Positions 47,096 to 55,977 of a stretch of DNA of 64,000 nt are shown in pieces. Within the stretch, counting starts at the first letter, position 1. Each line of letters begins with the position of its first letter. The translations under genes and the position numbers were made by a program. Below the pieces are notes generated by a model. That model ran no database searches and was not told where the DNA came from. It saw only the letters and a list, made by a program, of their open reading frames with translations. Origin of the DNA: JAKFWF01 sp963750535 (GTDB taxonomy: Bacteria; Pseudomonadota; Alphaproteobacteria; Rhizobiales; Hyphomicrobiaceae); contig CAVVRF010000025.1 in assembly GCA_963750535.1 (NCBI GenBank), positions 1 to 64,000 on the forward strand, in the 5' to 3' direction.

Positions 47096-48070
47096 TCACG
47101 CCAGGGTGCGGCGCACCCCGGCGGCGATACGTTGCGCGTCCGGCCGGTACCAATCCTCGAGCGTCCTGGCGAACGGCGGCGGCATGAATGGAGCGGCGAC
47201 CCGCACGATCGGCGCGTCGAGCTCGTCGAAGCCGACATCGGCCATGCGGGCCGCGATCTCGGCACCGATGCCGAAAGCTTCCACCGCCTCATGCACGATG
47301 ACGAGGCGATGGGTCTTCGCCAGCGAGGCAAGCACCGCCGCCTCGTCCCAGGGCTGCAGCGAGCGCAGGTCGATCACCTCGGCCTCGACGCCATCCGCCG
47401 CCAGCTGCGCCGCGGCCGCGACGCACGCCTCGCGCATGCCGCCATAGGTGACGATCGTTACGTCGCCGCCGGCGCGGGCCAGTGCAGCCTTGCCGATCGG
47501 GACAGGCGCCGGCGCGTCCGCCAGATCACCCTTCGTCGCATAGAGCGCCTTGTTCTCGATCACCATCACCGGATCGGGATCCTCGATCGCCGCGCGAACG
47601 AGGCCATAGGCGTCGGCGACGGTCGCCGGGCAGACGACCTTCAGGCCGGGCACATGCGCGAGCCAGGCTTCCAGGCACTGCGAATGCTGCGGGCCGGCAC
47701 TGATGCCGCCGCCGTGCGGCATGCGCACCACCATCGGCACCGAGCACTGGGCGCCGAACATGTAGCGCGCCTTGGCAGCCTGGTTGACGAGGGCGTCCAT
47801 GGCGAGGGTGACGAAATCCATGAACATCACCTCGACCACCGGCCTGAGGCCGCTCATCGCCGCCCCCACGGCCGCGCCGACAATTCCGGCCTCGGAAATC
47901 GGCGTATCGCGGACGCGCGCGGGGCCGAACTTGCCCTGCAGGCCGCGGGTCACGCCGAACGGTCCGCCGGCGGCGCCGACGTCCTCGCCGAGCAGGATCA
48001 CCGACGGATCGGCGGCCATCGCGTCGGCGAGCGCGCGGTTGATCGCCTGGCCAAAGCGCAGCTCGCTCAT
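47096..48070 (-). CDS. 2-oxoacid dehydrogenase E1 beta subunit
   Basis: A 324-residue transketolase-type E1 beta (pyrimidine and C-terminal domains). Landmarks are AINRALADAMAADPSVILLGEDVG, the conserved Glu in RDTPISEAGIVGAAVGAAM, EVMFMDFVTLAMDALVNQAAK, GPQHSQCLEAWLAHVPGLKV and VIDLRSLQPWD. It resembles the acetoin dehydrogenase/PDH E1 beta group. It overlaps the E1 alpha stop by four bases. Confidence 0.92.
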   Translation of the reverse strand: MSELRFGQAINRALADAMAADPSVILLGEDVGAAGGPFGVTRGLQGKFGPARVRDTPISEAGIVGAAVGAAMSGLRPVVEVMFMDFVTLAMDALVNQAAKARYMFGAQCSVPMVVRMPHGGGISAGPQHSQCLEAWLAHVPGLKVVCPATVADAYGLVRAAIEDPDPVMVIENKALYATKGDLADAPAPVPIGKAALARAGGDVTIVTYGGMREACVAAAAQLAADGVEAEVIDLRSLQPWDEAAVLASLAKTHRLVIVHEAVEAFGIGAEIAARMADVGFDELDAPIVRVAAPFMPPPFARTLEDWYRPDAQRIAAGVRRTLA

Positions 48071-49065
48071 GCCGCCGCTCCTGCCTCGAGTGTCCGCGGC
48101 GGCGAATAGACATCGGCCAGCGCGCCGGCGACGGTCGGCAGCGTGCCCTTGCGCCCGGCCGCTATGGCAGCAGCCACCTCCTGCGCCGCTTCCCGCCGGT
48201 TATCGGCGAATGCCTGGCCGTCGCCCGCCTTCGCCGCCAGCGCCCGCTCCAGCCTGAGGATCGGGTCATGCGCCTCGAACGCCGCCATCTCCGCCGGGTC
48301 GCGGTATTTCTGCGGGTCGCCTTCGAAGTGGCCGCGCACCCGCGTGGTCTTGCACTCGATGAGGCGCGGTCCGCCGCCGCCGCGGACTTCGCCGGCCAGC
48401 TCCCGCGCCGCGGCGCTCACCGCGATGACATCGTTGCCGTCGACCGCCAGCGACCGGATGCCATGCGCCTCGGCCAGCCGGCACGCCGTCACGGCAACCT
48501 GCTGCGCGGTCGGCGAGAACTCCGACCAGCCGTTGTTCTCGCACACGAACAGCACCGGCAGCTTCCACACCGCGGCGAGATTGAAGCTCTCGTGCAGCAC
48601 GCCTTCCGCGATCGCGCCGTCGCCGAACATGACGACGGCGATGGCGCCGTTGCTCCTGATCTGATGGGCAAGAGCGCTGCCGACCGCGAGCGGCAGGCCG
48701 GCGCCGACGATGCCGTTGGCGCCGAGCATGCCGACCGACATGTCGGCGATGTGCATCGAGCCGCCGCGACCTTTGCAGATGCCTTCGGTGCGGCCCATGA
48801 TCTCCAGGAAGAAGCGATCGAGCGGAACGCCCTTGGCAATGGCGTGGCCGTGGCCGCGGTGGTTCGAGGCGAGAGTGTCGTCGCGCCGCAGCGCCGCCAC
48901 GACGCCCGCCGCGACCGCCTCCTGGCCGATCGAAAGATGAATGAAGCCCGGGATCTCGCCGTCGGCGAACAGCTGCGAGAGCCGCGTCTCGGCCTCGCGG
49001 ATCACGCACATCGTGCGGTGCAGCGCGAGCAGCGCGGACAGATCCGCCGGCAGGTCAGGGCTCAT
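48067..49065 (-). CDS. 2-oxoacid dehydrogenase E1 alpha subunit
   Basis: A 332-residue thiamine-diphosphate subunit that decarboxylates a 2-oxoacid and passes the acyl group to lipoyl-E2. The ThDP motif GDGAIAEGVLHESFNLA ... CENNGWSEF, the family SNHRGHGHAIAKG and GGSMHIADMSVGMLGANGIV are present, closest to acetoin/pyruvate dehydrogenase E1 alpha. I start at MSPDLPADLSALLALHR (49065), since an upstream in-frame ATG adds 14 residues close to the operator. It is the first gene of the minus-strand operon; no E3 gene is included. Confidence 0.92.
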   Translation of the reverse strand: MSPDLPADLSALLALHRTMCVIREAETRLSQLFADGEIPGFIHLSIGQEAVAAGVVAALRRDDTLASNHRGHGHAIAKGVPLDRFFLEIMGRTEGICKGRGGSMHIADMSVGMLGANGIVGAGLPLAVGSALAHQIRSNGAIAVVMFGDGAIAEGVLHESFNLAAVWKLPVLFVCENNGWSEFSPTAQQVAVTACRLAEAHGIRSLAVDGNDVIAVSAAARELAGEVRGGGGPRLIECKTTRVRGHFEGDPQKYRDPAEMAAFEAHDPILRLERALAAKAGDGQAFADNRREAAQEVAAAIAAGRKGTLPTVAGALADVYSPPRTLEAGAAA

Positions 49066-49139
49066 CTGGCGCGTTCCATCCCGGTTGAGATCGTGATTGG
49101 GGCGCACAGTGGGCCCGGCGGCCGCACGCCGTCAACTCA

Positions 49140-49168
49140 AAAATGAACTATGGCTCATTGTTCATTTT
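49140..49168. promoter_or_regulatory. Palindromic operator for the TetR-family regulator
   Basis: Perfect 9-bp arms AAAATGAAC (49140-49148) and GTTCATTTT (49160-49168) are separated by 11 bases. The site lies in the 240-base divergent gap, 75 bases upstream of E1 alpha and directly against the TTGACA box for the TetR gene. This is where a TetR repressor controlling both arms would bind. The AT-rich arms stand out against the high-GC background. Confidence 0.7.
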
Positions 49169-49169
49169 G

Positions 49170-49198
49170 TTGACACGAGGCCACCGCATGACCTATTG
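49170..49198 (+). promoter_or_regulatory. Candidate promoter of the TetR gene
   Basis: TTGACA (49170-49175) is a consensus -35 box, and CTATTG lies 17 bases downstream as a weak -10. A start of transcription near 49205 would give a leader of about 100 bases before the ATG at 49305. Confidence 0.45.
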
Positions 49199-49304
49199 GC
49201 TCTTGTGCCGGCCGACGCGCCCGCCCCGCCCGCGAGGTGATCGATTGCCCGACGCCAGACATCTGCCGCACAGGAACGCCGGCCGGGCTGCCACGGCGCC
49301 GCGG

Positions 49305-50384
49305 ATGACACGCGCGAGCAAGGCCGAAGCCACCCGGCGCAACCTGATCGACGCCGCCGCCCGGGTGGTCGGTGCCGAAGGCTACGCCAACGCCTCGGTC
49401 GCCAAGATCACGGCACTGGCCGATGTCGCCCAGGGGACGTTCTATAACTATTTCGACTCGCAGCAGGACCTGTTCGACCACCTGCTGCCCGAGCTCGGCG
49501 GCCAGCTTCTGGATTTCATTCGCGAGCGCGTCGCCAGCGAGGGCGACAGCTTCAAGCGCGAGGAGATCGGGTTCCGGGCGTTCTTCGAGTTCGTGCGCGC
49601 GCGGCCGGAGTTCTATCGCATCCTGAACGAGGCGGAGACGTTCTCGCCGAAGGCGTTCGCGGATCACATGCGCAACATGGCCGAAGGCTATCTTCGCGCC
49701 CTGCGCAGCTCGGCGGCGAAAGGCGAGCTGGCAGGCTTCGAGGATCGCGAGCTCGAGGTCGTCGTCTACATCCTGCTCGCCGCGCGCAACTACCTCGCGT
49801 TCCGCTACATGCGCAGCGCCGCCGCGCCCGCGCCGCTGCCCGACTGGATCGTCCGCGCCTACATGAAGCTGCTCGATCACGGCATCAGGGCCGACCAGCG
49901 GTCGCGCGGTGCCGCGAGATCGCGAGGGCAGGTGCCGGCCGCCAGCGTCGCGGCATCGCCGGCGCAGCGACTGATCGCGCGATCGGCCAACGGTGCGGCC
50001 GTCGAGATGAAGGTCGTCGCGAGCGACCGCGACAGCGACGGCTGCGTCGTCCGCTCGGCGCTGCTCGAGCTGCTCGAGGCGGCCGGGCGGCAGATCGCCC
50101 AGGGCGCAGCCGCCACGCACGCGGGCTCGGTCATGCCCGAGCTGCTGTCGTTCAGCGCGAATTTTCCCCGTCGCAGTCCGGCGGCGCGGCTCATCGGATC
50201 GGGAAGCGCCGAAATAACCGGCAGCCATGTGGTCGCGACGCTCGCCATCCACGAGGCCGGCCGCCGCGACCAGGCGCCGGTGGCAACAGCACATGCGCTC
50301 TATCGCCTGCCAGGATTGCCGCCTGCGCATGCCTCGGCCCCGCTGCCTTCTGCGAAGCTGCGCCGAAAGCTGCGCAAGCGCTGA
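49305..50384 (+). CDS. TetR-family regulator fused to hotdog-like domain
   Basis: A 359-residue protein. Residues about 1-60 are a TetR helix-turn-helix domain (RRNLIDAAARVVGAEGYANA, ITALADVAQGTFYNYFDSQ), followed by a helical ligand domain to about 205. The remaining 150 residues are an extension that reads like a PaaI/4HBT hotdog thioesterase fold: SALLELLEAAGRQIAQG in the position of the central helix, then LLSFSANFPRRSPAARLIG and ATLAIHEAGRRDQAPVATAHALY for strands. The start at 49305 is supported by the position of the promoter; the frame continues upstream. It is divergent to the CoA-catabolic operon and upstream of the Liv operon. Confidence 0.82.
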   Translation: MTRASKAEATRRNLIDAAARVVGAEGYANASVAKITALADVAQGTFYNYFDSQQDLFDHLLPELGGQLLDFIRERVASEGDSFKREEIGFRAFFEFVRARPEFYRILNEAETFSPKAFADHMRNMAEGYLRALRSSAAKGELAGFEDRELEVVVYILLAARNYLAFRYMRSAAAPAPLPDWIVRAYMKLLDHGIRADQRSRGAARSRGQVPAASVAASPAQRLIARSANGAAVEMKVVASDRDSDGCVVRSALLELLEAAGRQIAQGAAATHAGSVMPELLSFSANFPRRSPAARLIGSGSAEITGSHVVATLAIHEAGRRDQAPVATAHALYRLPGLPPAHASAPLPSAKLRRKLRKR

Positions 50385-50456
50385 ATCGACCGTCGTCAAA
50401 GGGTGCAGCAAGACGCCCGCCATCAACGAGCCGAATAACACCAGGAGGAATGCCAG

Positions 50457-51713
50457 ATGTCAGAAGGATCGAGACGGGCCAGCCGTCGCAGTGTGCTCAA
50501 GGGCATCGCTGCCAGCAGCGCCGCGATGATCGCCGCCCCGCATGTCGCAGGCGCGCAAGCCAAGGTGATCAAGATCGGCATGCCGACGATCCTGTCGGGT
50601 CGCGTCGCCCAGCTCGGCACGTCGTCGCGCAACGCGGTGATGATGGAGATCGAGAAGGTCAACGCCGCCGGCGGTCTCGCCGGACGGCCGATCGAAATGG
50701 TGGTCCGCGACAGCAAGGGCCAGCCGCAGGAAGCCGCCCGCGTCGCCCGCGAGCTCGTCAACACCGACGGCTGCGAATTGCTGATCGACGCCGAGGCATC
50801 GTCCGGAGCGTTCGCCGTGCAGGAAGTGGCCAAGGACCTCGGCGTCCTGTGCATCCACACCAACTCCGAGACGACCTCGCTCACCGCCGATCCCAAGATC
50901 CGCATCCCGAACAGCTTCCGCGTGGCTCGCCAGGGCGTGCACGACTCGATCGTCGGCGGCTCCTACGCGGCGAAGGTCGCCAAGGCGAAGAACATCAAGA
51001 AATGGATGACCTGCTCGCCGGACTACGCCTATGGCCGCGACACCACCGCCCAGTTCGTCGAGTATCTGAAGACCTTCGCTCCCGACGTCGAGGTGGTCGG
51101 CGAGGCGTGGCCGAAGCTGTTCCAGCCCGACTACACGGAAGTCATCACCAAGATCCTGCAGACCAAGCCGCAGGCCCTCTACTCCTGCCTGTGGGGCGGC
51201 GACCTGACCTCGTTCATCGACCAGGGCAACATCTATGCGCTGTTCGGCCAGGCCGAGTTCTTCGCGGTCAACATGGCCGACTACACCGCGCTGACGGTGG
51301 TCAAGAACCTGCCGAAGGGCATCCACTCCGGCAACCGCTACATCAAGACCTTCCCGCGCACGCCCGAGAACGCCGCCTGGGGCGACGCCTACCGCGCCAA
51401 GTACAAGGAATACCCGACCAACTGGTCGTGGGAGAACGCCACCGCGGTGCATTTCCTCGACGCCGCGGCGAAGAAGGCCAACTCGGCCGATGGCGCCAAG
51501 CTGATCGAGGCGCTGCGCGGCCTCACCATCAAGTCGCCGTTCGGCACCGACGGCACGCTGACGATGCGCGCTTCCGACCAGACGGTGATCAACTACGCGA
51601 TCGGCTGGGGCACCACGATTCCGGGCGAGCCCTACGTGCCGGAGGTGAGTGGCGGCGACTGGAAGCAGATCCTCGAGCTCGAGGCCGCCTGGCTCAAGAA
51701 GAACTACCCCTGA
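50457..51713 (+). CDS. Liv-type ABC transporter substrate-binding protein
   Basis: A 418-residue periplasmic binding protein of the branched-chain amino acid/amide family (Peripla_BP_6). The N-terminus carries a twin-arginine signal (SRRASRRSVLKGIAASSAA) ending near AGAQA. The mature part shows IKIGMPTILSGRVAQLG, MEIEKVNAAGGLAGRPIEMV and DYAYGRDTTAQF. AGGAGG lies 8 bases before the ATG. The family binds amino acids, aromatic acids, amides and other organic acids, so the ligand is open. It is the first gene of the transporter operon. Confidence 0.92.
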   Translation: MSEGSRRASRRSVLKGIAASSAAMIAAPHVAGAQAKVIKIGMPTILSGRVAQLGTSSRNAVMMEIEKVNAAGGLAGRPIEMVVRDSKGQPQEAARVARELVNTDGCELLIDAEASSGAFAVQEVAKDLGVLCIHTNSETTSLTADPKIRIPNSFRVARQGVHDSIVGGSYAAKVAKAKNIKKWMTCSPDYAYGRDTTAQFVEYLKTFAPDVEVVGEAWPKLFQPDYTEVITKILQTKPQALYSCLWGGDLTSFIDQGNIYALFGQAEFFAVNMADYTALTVVKNLPKGIHSGNRYIKTFPRTPENAAWGDAYRAKYKEYPTNWSWENATAVHFLDAAAKKANSADGAKLIEALRGLTIKSPFGTDGTLTMRASDQTVINYAIGWGTTIPGEPYVPEVSGGDWKQILELEAAWLKKNYP

Positions 51714-51723
51714 CCGCCCGATT

Positions 51724-51748
51724 CCTCTCCCCGCCCCGTGGGGAGAGG
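51724..51748 (+). terminator. GC hairpin between binding protein and permease
   Basis: CCTCTCCCC (51724-51732) pairs with GGGGAGAGG (51740-51748) around a 7-base loop. No T-run follows, so it more likely protects the 3' end of the abundant binding-protein mRNA or attenuates downstream expression than fully terminates. Confidence 0.55.
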
Positions 51749-51804
51749 TCCGCCGTCAGCGGGCTGCCGCGCCAGGCGCTGGTTCCGTCCGATCGAGGTG
51801 CCTC

Positions 51805-52704
51805 TTGGATCTCACTGCCCTTGCAACCTGCCTGACGACCGCCTCGTGCGTCATCACCCAGACCACCAGCGGCCTCATCATCGGCATGCTGCTGTTCCTG
51901 GTGGCGGCGGGCCTGACGCTGATCTTCGGCGTGCTCAACGTCGTCAATTTCACCCACGGCTCGTTCTACATGCTGGGCGCGTACTTCGCCTATACCGCGT
52001 ATGTGGCAACCGACAGCTACCTGCTGGCGGTGCTGGCCGCAGGCCTCGGCGTCGGGCTGTTCGGCATGATCTTCGAGCGCTTCTTCATGAGCCGCGTCTA
52101 CGGCTCGAACGTGTTGATGCAGCTTCTCGTCTGCTACGGCTTCATCCTCATCCTCGACGACGCGGTGAAGATCATCTGGGGGCCGGAATTCAAGTCGATG
52201 GGCATGCCGGCACAGTTCCAGGCGCCGCCGCTGCTGGTCGGCGGTGGCGTCATCCCGGTGTTCTACCTGTTCCTGATCCTGGTGACGCTGGCGATCGGCC
52301 TCGGGCTGTGGCTGCTGATCCAGAGGACGCAGTTCGGCAAGATCGTTCGCGCCGCCGCGGTCAACCCCAGGATGGTGTCGGCGCTCGGCATCAACACGCA
52401 GCTGGTCTACGCGCTGGTGTTCGGCCTCGGCGGCATGCTCGCCGGCCTCGCCGGAGCACTGGCGGTGCCGGTCCGCTCGCTGGTCTCCGGCATGGGGTTC
52501 TCGGTCCTGATCGAGAGCTTCATCGTCACCGTGATCGGCGGCATGGGCTCGATCGCCGGCGCGCTCGTCGGATCGATCCTGATCGGCCTCGTCCGCGCCT
52601 TCGGCACCATCGGCTTCCCGCTGTTCACCGAGGGCCTGATGTTCCTGCTGATGGCCGTGGTGCTGACCCTGAAGCCGAGCGGCCTGTTCGGCAGGGAGGG
52701 CTAG
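51805..52704 (+). CDS. livH: Liv-type ABC permease LivH
   Basis: A 299-residue inner-membrane permease with about eight helices. It shows LTLIFGVLNVVNFTHGSFYMLGAY, divided by the motif FGVLNVVNFTHGSFYMLG typical of LivH, and GGMGSIAGALVGSILIGLV near the end. I start at TTG (51805) because GAGGTG lies 4-5 bases upstream and no ATG fits before the first helix. Confidence 0.9.
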   Translation: MDLTALATCLTTASCVITQTTSGLIIGMLLFLVAAGLTLIFGVLNVVNFTHGSFYMLGAYFAYTAYVATDSYLLAVLAAGLGVGLFGMIFERFFMSRVYGSNVLMQLLVCYGFILILDDAVKIIWGPEFKSMGMPAQFQAPPLLVGGGVIPVFYLFLILVTLAIGLGLWLLIQRTQFGKIVRAAAVNPRMVSALGINTQLVYALVFGLGGMLAGLAGALAVPVRSLVSGMGFSVLIESFIVTVIGGMGSIAGALVGSILIGLVRAFGTIGFPLFTEGLMFLLMAVVLTLKPSGLFGREG

Positions 52705-52707
52705 GCG

Positions 52708-53679
52708 ATGAGCTCCGGCAGAACCCTGCAGCGTGACCTCGCCATTGCCGCCGCCGCCCTGGTCGTGCTGCTCGCCTTGCCGCTGGTCTGGCCGAACAAA
52801 GCGCTGATCGACCTCGTCATCCGCATCTCGGCCTTCGCGCTGTTCGCCACCTCGCTCAACCTGCTGGTCGGATACACCGGCATGGTGTCGTTCGGCCACG
52901 GCATGTTCTTCGGTCTCGGCGCCTACGGCTTCGGCCTGATCATGCAGAAGCTCGGCACCTCGCTCCCGGTCGCCTTCCTCATGGCACTGGCGCTGAATGG
53001 CGTGGTCGCGCTGGTGATCGGCCTGATCAGCATTCGCCTCAAGGAGATCTACTTCTCGTTCGTGACGCTCGCCCTGCAGATGCTGATCTACAGCCTGATC
53101 ATCGCCTGGGTGCCGCTCACCGGCGGCGATCAGGGCCTGCAGGGCGGCATCCCGCGCCCCGCCTTCCTCGGCATCGCGCTGAGCCAGATCGGCCATCTCT
53201 ACGCCTTCAGCGTGGTGCTGCTGATCGCCGGCCTGCTGATCCTGCGACATATCGTCGAGAGCCCGTTCGGATTCACCTTGCGGCTCATTCGCGACAATGC
53301 CGACCGCGCCGCGTTCCTCGGCATCAACGTATTCCGGGTGAAGCTCGCGGCGTTCGTGATCGCCGGCGTGGTGGCCGGCGCCGGCGGCATCATCATGGCG
53401 CTGTTCGTCTCCGGCGCCTACCCCGAGTTCTCGAACTGGACGATGTCGGGCGAGGCGGTGTTCATGATCATGATGGGCGGCGTCGGCACGTTCCTCGGCC
53501 CCACCGTCGGCGCGGTGATCCTGCTGATGCTGAACGATCTCGTCACGCGGCGGACCGAGCACCACGGACTGGCGCTCGGCGCCATCATCCTGCTGTTCGC
53601 CCTGGGGCTGCGCAAGGGCGTGACCGACTTCATCGCCGAGAAGTGGCGCAACCGGCAGGCGCCCGGCGGCCAGGCTTGA
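52708..53679 (+). CDS. livM: Liv-type ABC permease LivM
   Basis: A 323-residue permease with about nine helices, containing ALFATSLNLLVGYTGMVSFGHG, RHIVESPFGFTLRLIRDNADR-like sequence (SPFGFTLRLIRDNADR) and GGVGTFLGPTVGAVILLML, all LivM landmarks. It follows livH by three bases and precedes the SDR by 13. Confidence 0.92.
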   Translation: MSSGRTLQRDLAIAAAALVVLLALPLVWPNKALIDLVIRISAFALFATSLNLLVGYTGMVSFGHGMFFGLGAYGFGLIMQKLGTSLPVAFLMALALNGVVALVIGLISIRLKEIYFSFVTLALQMLIYSLIIAWVPLTGGDQGLQGGIPRPAFLGIALSQIGHLYAFSVVLLIAGLLILRHIVESPFGFTLRLIRDNADRAAFLGINVFRVKLAAFVIAGVVAGAGGIIMALFVSGAYPEFSNWTMSGEAVFMIMMGGVGTFLGPTVGAVILLMLNDLVTRRTEHHGLALGAIILLFALGLRKGVTDFIAEKWRNRQAPGGQA

Positions 53680-53692
53680 GGAGGAGCGTGCA

Positions 53693-54484
53693 ATGGCGGA
53701 ACGAGGGCAATTGACCGGAGTGGCCGTCGTCACCGGTGGCGCCAGCGGCATCGGCGCGGCCTGCTGCATCGAGCTGGCGAGCCGCGGCGCGACGGTCGCG
53801 GTGGTCGATCGCAACCTGGCGCAGGCGCAAGCGGTTGCTCGCGACATCGCCGGCGCGACCGCGTTCGCCGGCGACGTGACCGACGAGGCGGCGCTCGCCG
53901 CCGTCGCCGCACGCATCGAGGCCGAGCTCGGCGCGGTCGAGATCCTGGTCAACAGCGCCGGCATCATCCAGACGCCCGATCGGCCCGCCGACCTCGCCAT
54001 GAGCGTGTGGGACGACGTCGTGCGCGTCGACCAGCGGGGCACCTATGTCGCCAGCGTCGCGTTCGCCAGGGCGATGATCGGCCGCGGCCGCGGCGCGATC
54101 GTCAACATCGCCTCGATCGCCGGCATGCGCGCGATGCCGCTGCATTCCTATGCCCCGGCCAAGGCAGCGGTCATCTCGATGACGGCGTGCCTGGCCGCCG
54201 AATGGGGCCCGTCCGGGATCAGGGTCAATGCGGTCTCGCCCGGCTATACCCGCACCCCGGCCCTGCAGGGCGCGATCGATCGCGGCCAGCGCGATGTCAG
54301 CCGCCTCGAGGGCAATGCCGCACTGGGCCGCCTGGTGCTGCCGGTCGAGATCGCCAAGGCGGTCGCATTCCTCGCCGGCCCCGACGCCAGCGCCATCACC
54401 GGCATCAATCTCCCGGTCGATGCCGGCTGGCTGGCGGCGACGCCGTGGAACACGTATGGCGGCCTCAGGCCACAGGGAAACTGA
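53693..54484 (+). CDS. Short-chain dehydrogenase/reductase
   Basis: A 263-residue classical SDR. The NAD(P) motif VVTGGASGIGAACCIELA (residues 12-29), an Asp after the second strand in VAVVDRN (favouring NAD), NSAGIIQTP, and the catalytic Ser and YxxxK in NIASIAGMRAMPLHSYAPAK are present. It sits inside the transporter operon between livM and livG, so it probably oxidises a hydroxy intermediate of the imported substrate. Confidence 0.9.
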   Translation: MAERGQLTGVAVVTGGASGIGAACCIELASRGATVAVVDRNLAQAQAVARDIAGATAFAGDVTDEAALAAVAARIEAELGAVEILVNSAGIIQTPDRPADLAMSVWDDVVRVDQRGTYVASVAFARAMIGRGRGAIVNIASIAGMRAMPLHSYAPAKAAVISMTACLAAEWGPSGIRVNAVSPGYTRTPALQGAIDRGQRDVSRLEGNAALGRLVLPVEIAKAVAFLAGPDASAITGINLPVDAGWLAATPWNTYGGLRPQGN

Positions 54485-54489
54485 CGCGC

Positions 54490-55242
54490 ATGCTGGAGAT
54501 CAAGCACCTGTCGAAGTCGTTCGGCGGCGTCAAGGCCATCTCGGATGTGACGCTGGCCTTCCCCACCGGCTCGCTGTCGGCGGTGATCGGGCCAAACGGC
54601 GCGGGAAAAAGCACGTTCTTCAACCTGATCAGTGGCGGGTTGCGGCCGACCTCCGGCGAGGTCGTCCTCAACGGCGTCAATCTCGTCGGCAAGTCCCGCG
54701 CCGAGATCATCGCCGCCGGCATCGGCCGCGCCTTCCAGATCGCCAAGATCTTCCCCTCGCTCACCGTCCGCGAGACGCTGCTGTCGGCGGTGACCGCGCA
54801 CCAGGGCCGCTATGCGCACATGCTGCGCCGCTTCCCGCTCGCCGGCACCCGCGACCGGGTGGCCGAGGTGGCGGACATGCTGGGCCTCGCGCCCTGCCTC
54901 GACACGCTGTCGGCCAATCTCTCGCACGGCGACCAGAAGCTGCTCGATATCGCGCTCGCCCTGGTGCTCGAGCCTCGCGTGCTGCTGCTCGACGAGCCGA
55001 CCGCCGGCATGGGGCCGGACGAGCGCTGGCGCATGATCGACAAGATCCACCAGCTGTGGGAAGCGCAGAAGATCACGCTGATCTTCATCGAGCACGACAT
55101 GGACATCGTGTTCAAGATCGCGCCGATGATCCGGGTGCTGTGCTATGGCCGCGTCCTGGCCGAAGGCACGCCCGATCAGATCCGCTCGAACCAGGCGGTG
55201 ATCGACGCCTATCTCGGAACCGACGAGGCGCACGCGGCATGA
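54490..55242 (+). CDS. livG: Liv-type ABC ATPase LivG
   Basis: A 250-residue ATP-binding protein. Walker A GPNGAGKSTFFN (residues about 35-46), Q-loop RAFQIAKIF, a signature reading LSHGDQK (LivG proteins commonly deviate from LSGGQ), Walker B VLLLDEPTAGM and switch His in FIEHDMDIVF are all present. It overlaps livF by four bases (ATGA). Confidence 0.93.
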   Translation: MLEIKHLSKSFGGVKAISDVTLAFPTGSLSAVIGPNGAGKSTFFNLISGGLRPTSGEVVLNGVNLVGKSRAEIIAAGIGRAFQIAKIFPSLTVRETLLSAVTAHQGRYAHMLRRFPLAGTRDRVAEVADMLGLAPCLDTLSANLSHGDQKLLDIALALVLEPRVLLLDEPTAGMGPDERWRMIDKIHQLWEAQKITLIFIEHDMDIVFKIAPMIRVLCYGRVLAEGTPDQIRSNQAVIDAYLGTDEAHAA

Positions 55243-55954
55243 GCGAACCGGTCGTCAGCACCCACGGCCTCGATGTCTTCTATGACAAGAGCCAGATCCT
55301 GTTCGGCATCGACCTCGAGCTGCGGCAGGGTCAGACGCTCGCGCTCCTCGGCCGCAACGGCGCGGGAAAAAGCACGACGATGAAGGCGATCGCCGGCATC
55401 GCCCCGCCCGGCCAAGGGCACGGTGCACGTGCGTGGCCGCGACGTCACCGGCGCGCCGTCCTACCGGATCGCCCGCCTCGGGATCGGCTACGTACCCGAG
55501 GATCGGCAGGTGTTCCCCGAGCACTCGGTCGAGGACAACCTGCGGATCGCCATCAAGAAAGGGCCCGACGGCCAGGACGACTGGCCGGTCGAGCGCATCT
55601 TCACGACATTCCCGCTGCTGGACGCCGCTTCGCCACCGGATGGCCGGGCGCCTGTCCGGCGGCGAGCAGCAGATGCTCGCGATCGCCCGGACCTTGATGG
55701 GCAATCCGGTGGCGCTGCTGCTCGATGAGCCGAGCGAGGGACTGGCGCCGATCATCGTCGCTCAGATCGGCGCGCTGCTGCGCCAGCTGCGGAAATCGGG
55801 CGCGACGATCCTGATCGCCGAGCAGAACATGCACTTCTGCCTCGGCATCGCGAGCGACGCTATCGTGATCGACAAGGGCCAGATCGTCTATCGCGACACC
55901 ATCGACGGCCTGAAGGCCAACGACGATATCCGGAAGCGCTATCTGGCGATGTGA
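55239..55954 (+). CDS. livF: Liv-type ABC ATPase LivF (two frameshifts)
   Basis: The second ATPase of the Liv importer, about 238 residues. Walker A GRNGAGKSTTMKAI is in the first frame, RLGIGYVPEDRQVFPEHSV in the second, and signature RLSGGEQQMLAIARTLMGNP, Walker B LLLDEPSEGLAP and AEQNMHFCL in the third. Removing one G near 55410 and one base near 55630 makes a single normal LivF. It overlaps livG and ends four bases into the next frame's longest ORF. Confidence 0.88.
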
Positions 55955-55977
55955 GCACCTGCACGCGGAGGCATGAC

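Noticed and set aside
51694..54042. 782-codon open frame opposite livH/livM
   Set aside because: Antisense shadow; low-complexity Glu/Asp/His-rich text with no motif, opposite clear permease genes.
54490..55242. LivG signature LSHGDQ instead of LSGGQ as a sign of inactivity
   Set aside because: LivG-type ATPases often have a divergent signature; all other ATPase motifs are present.
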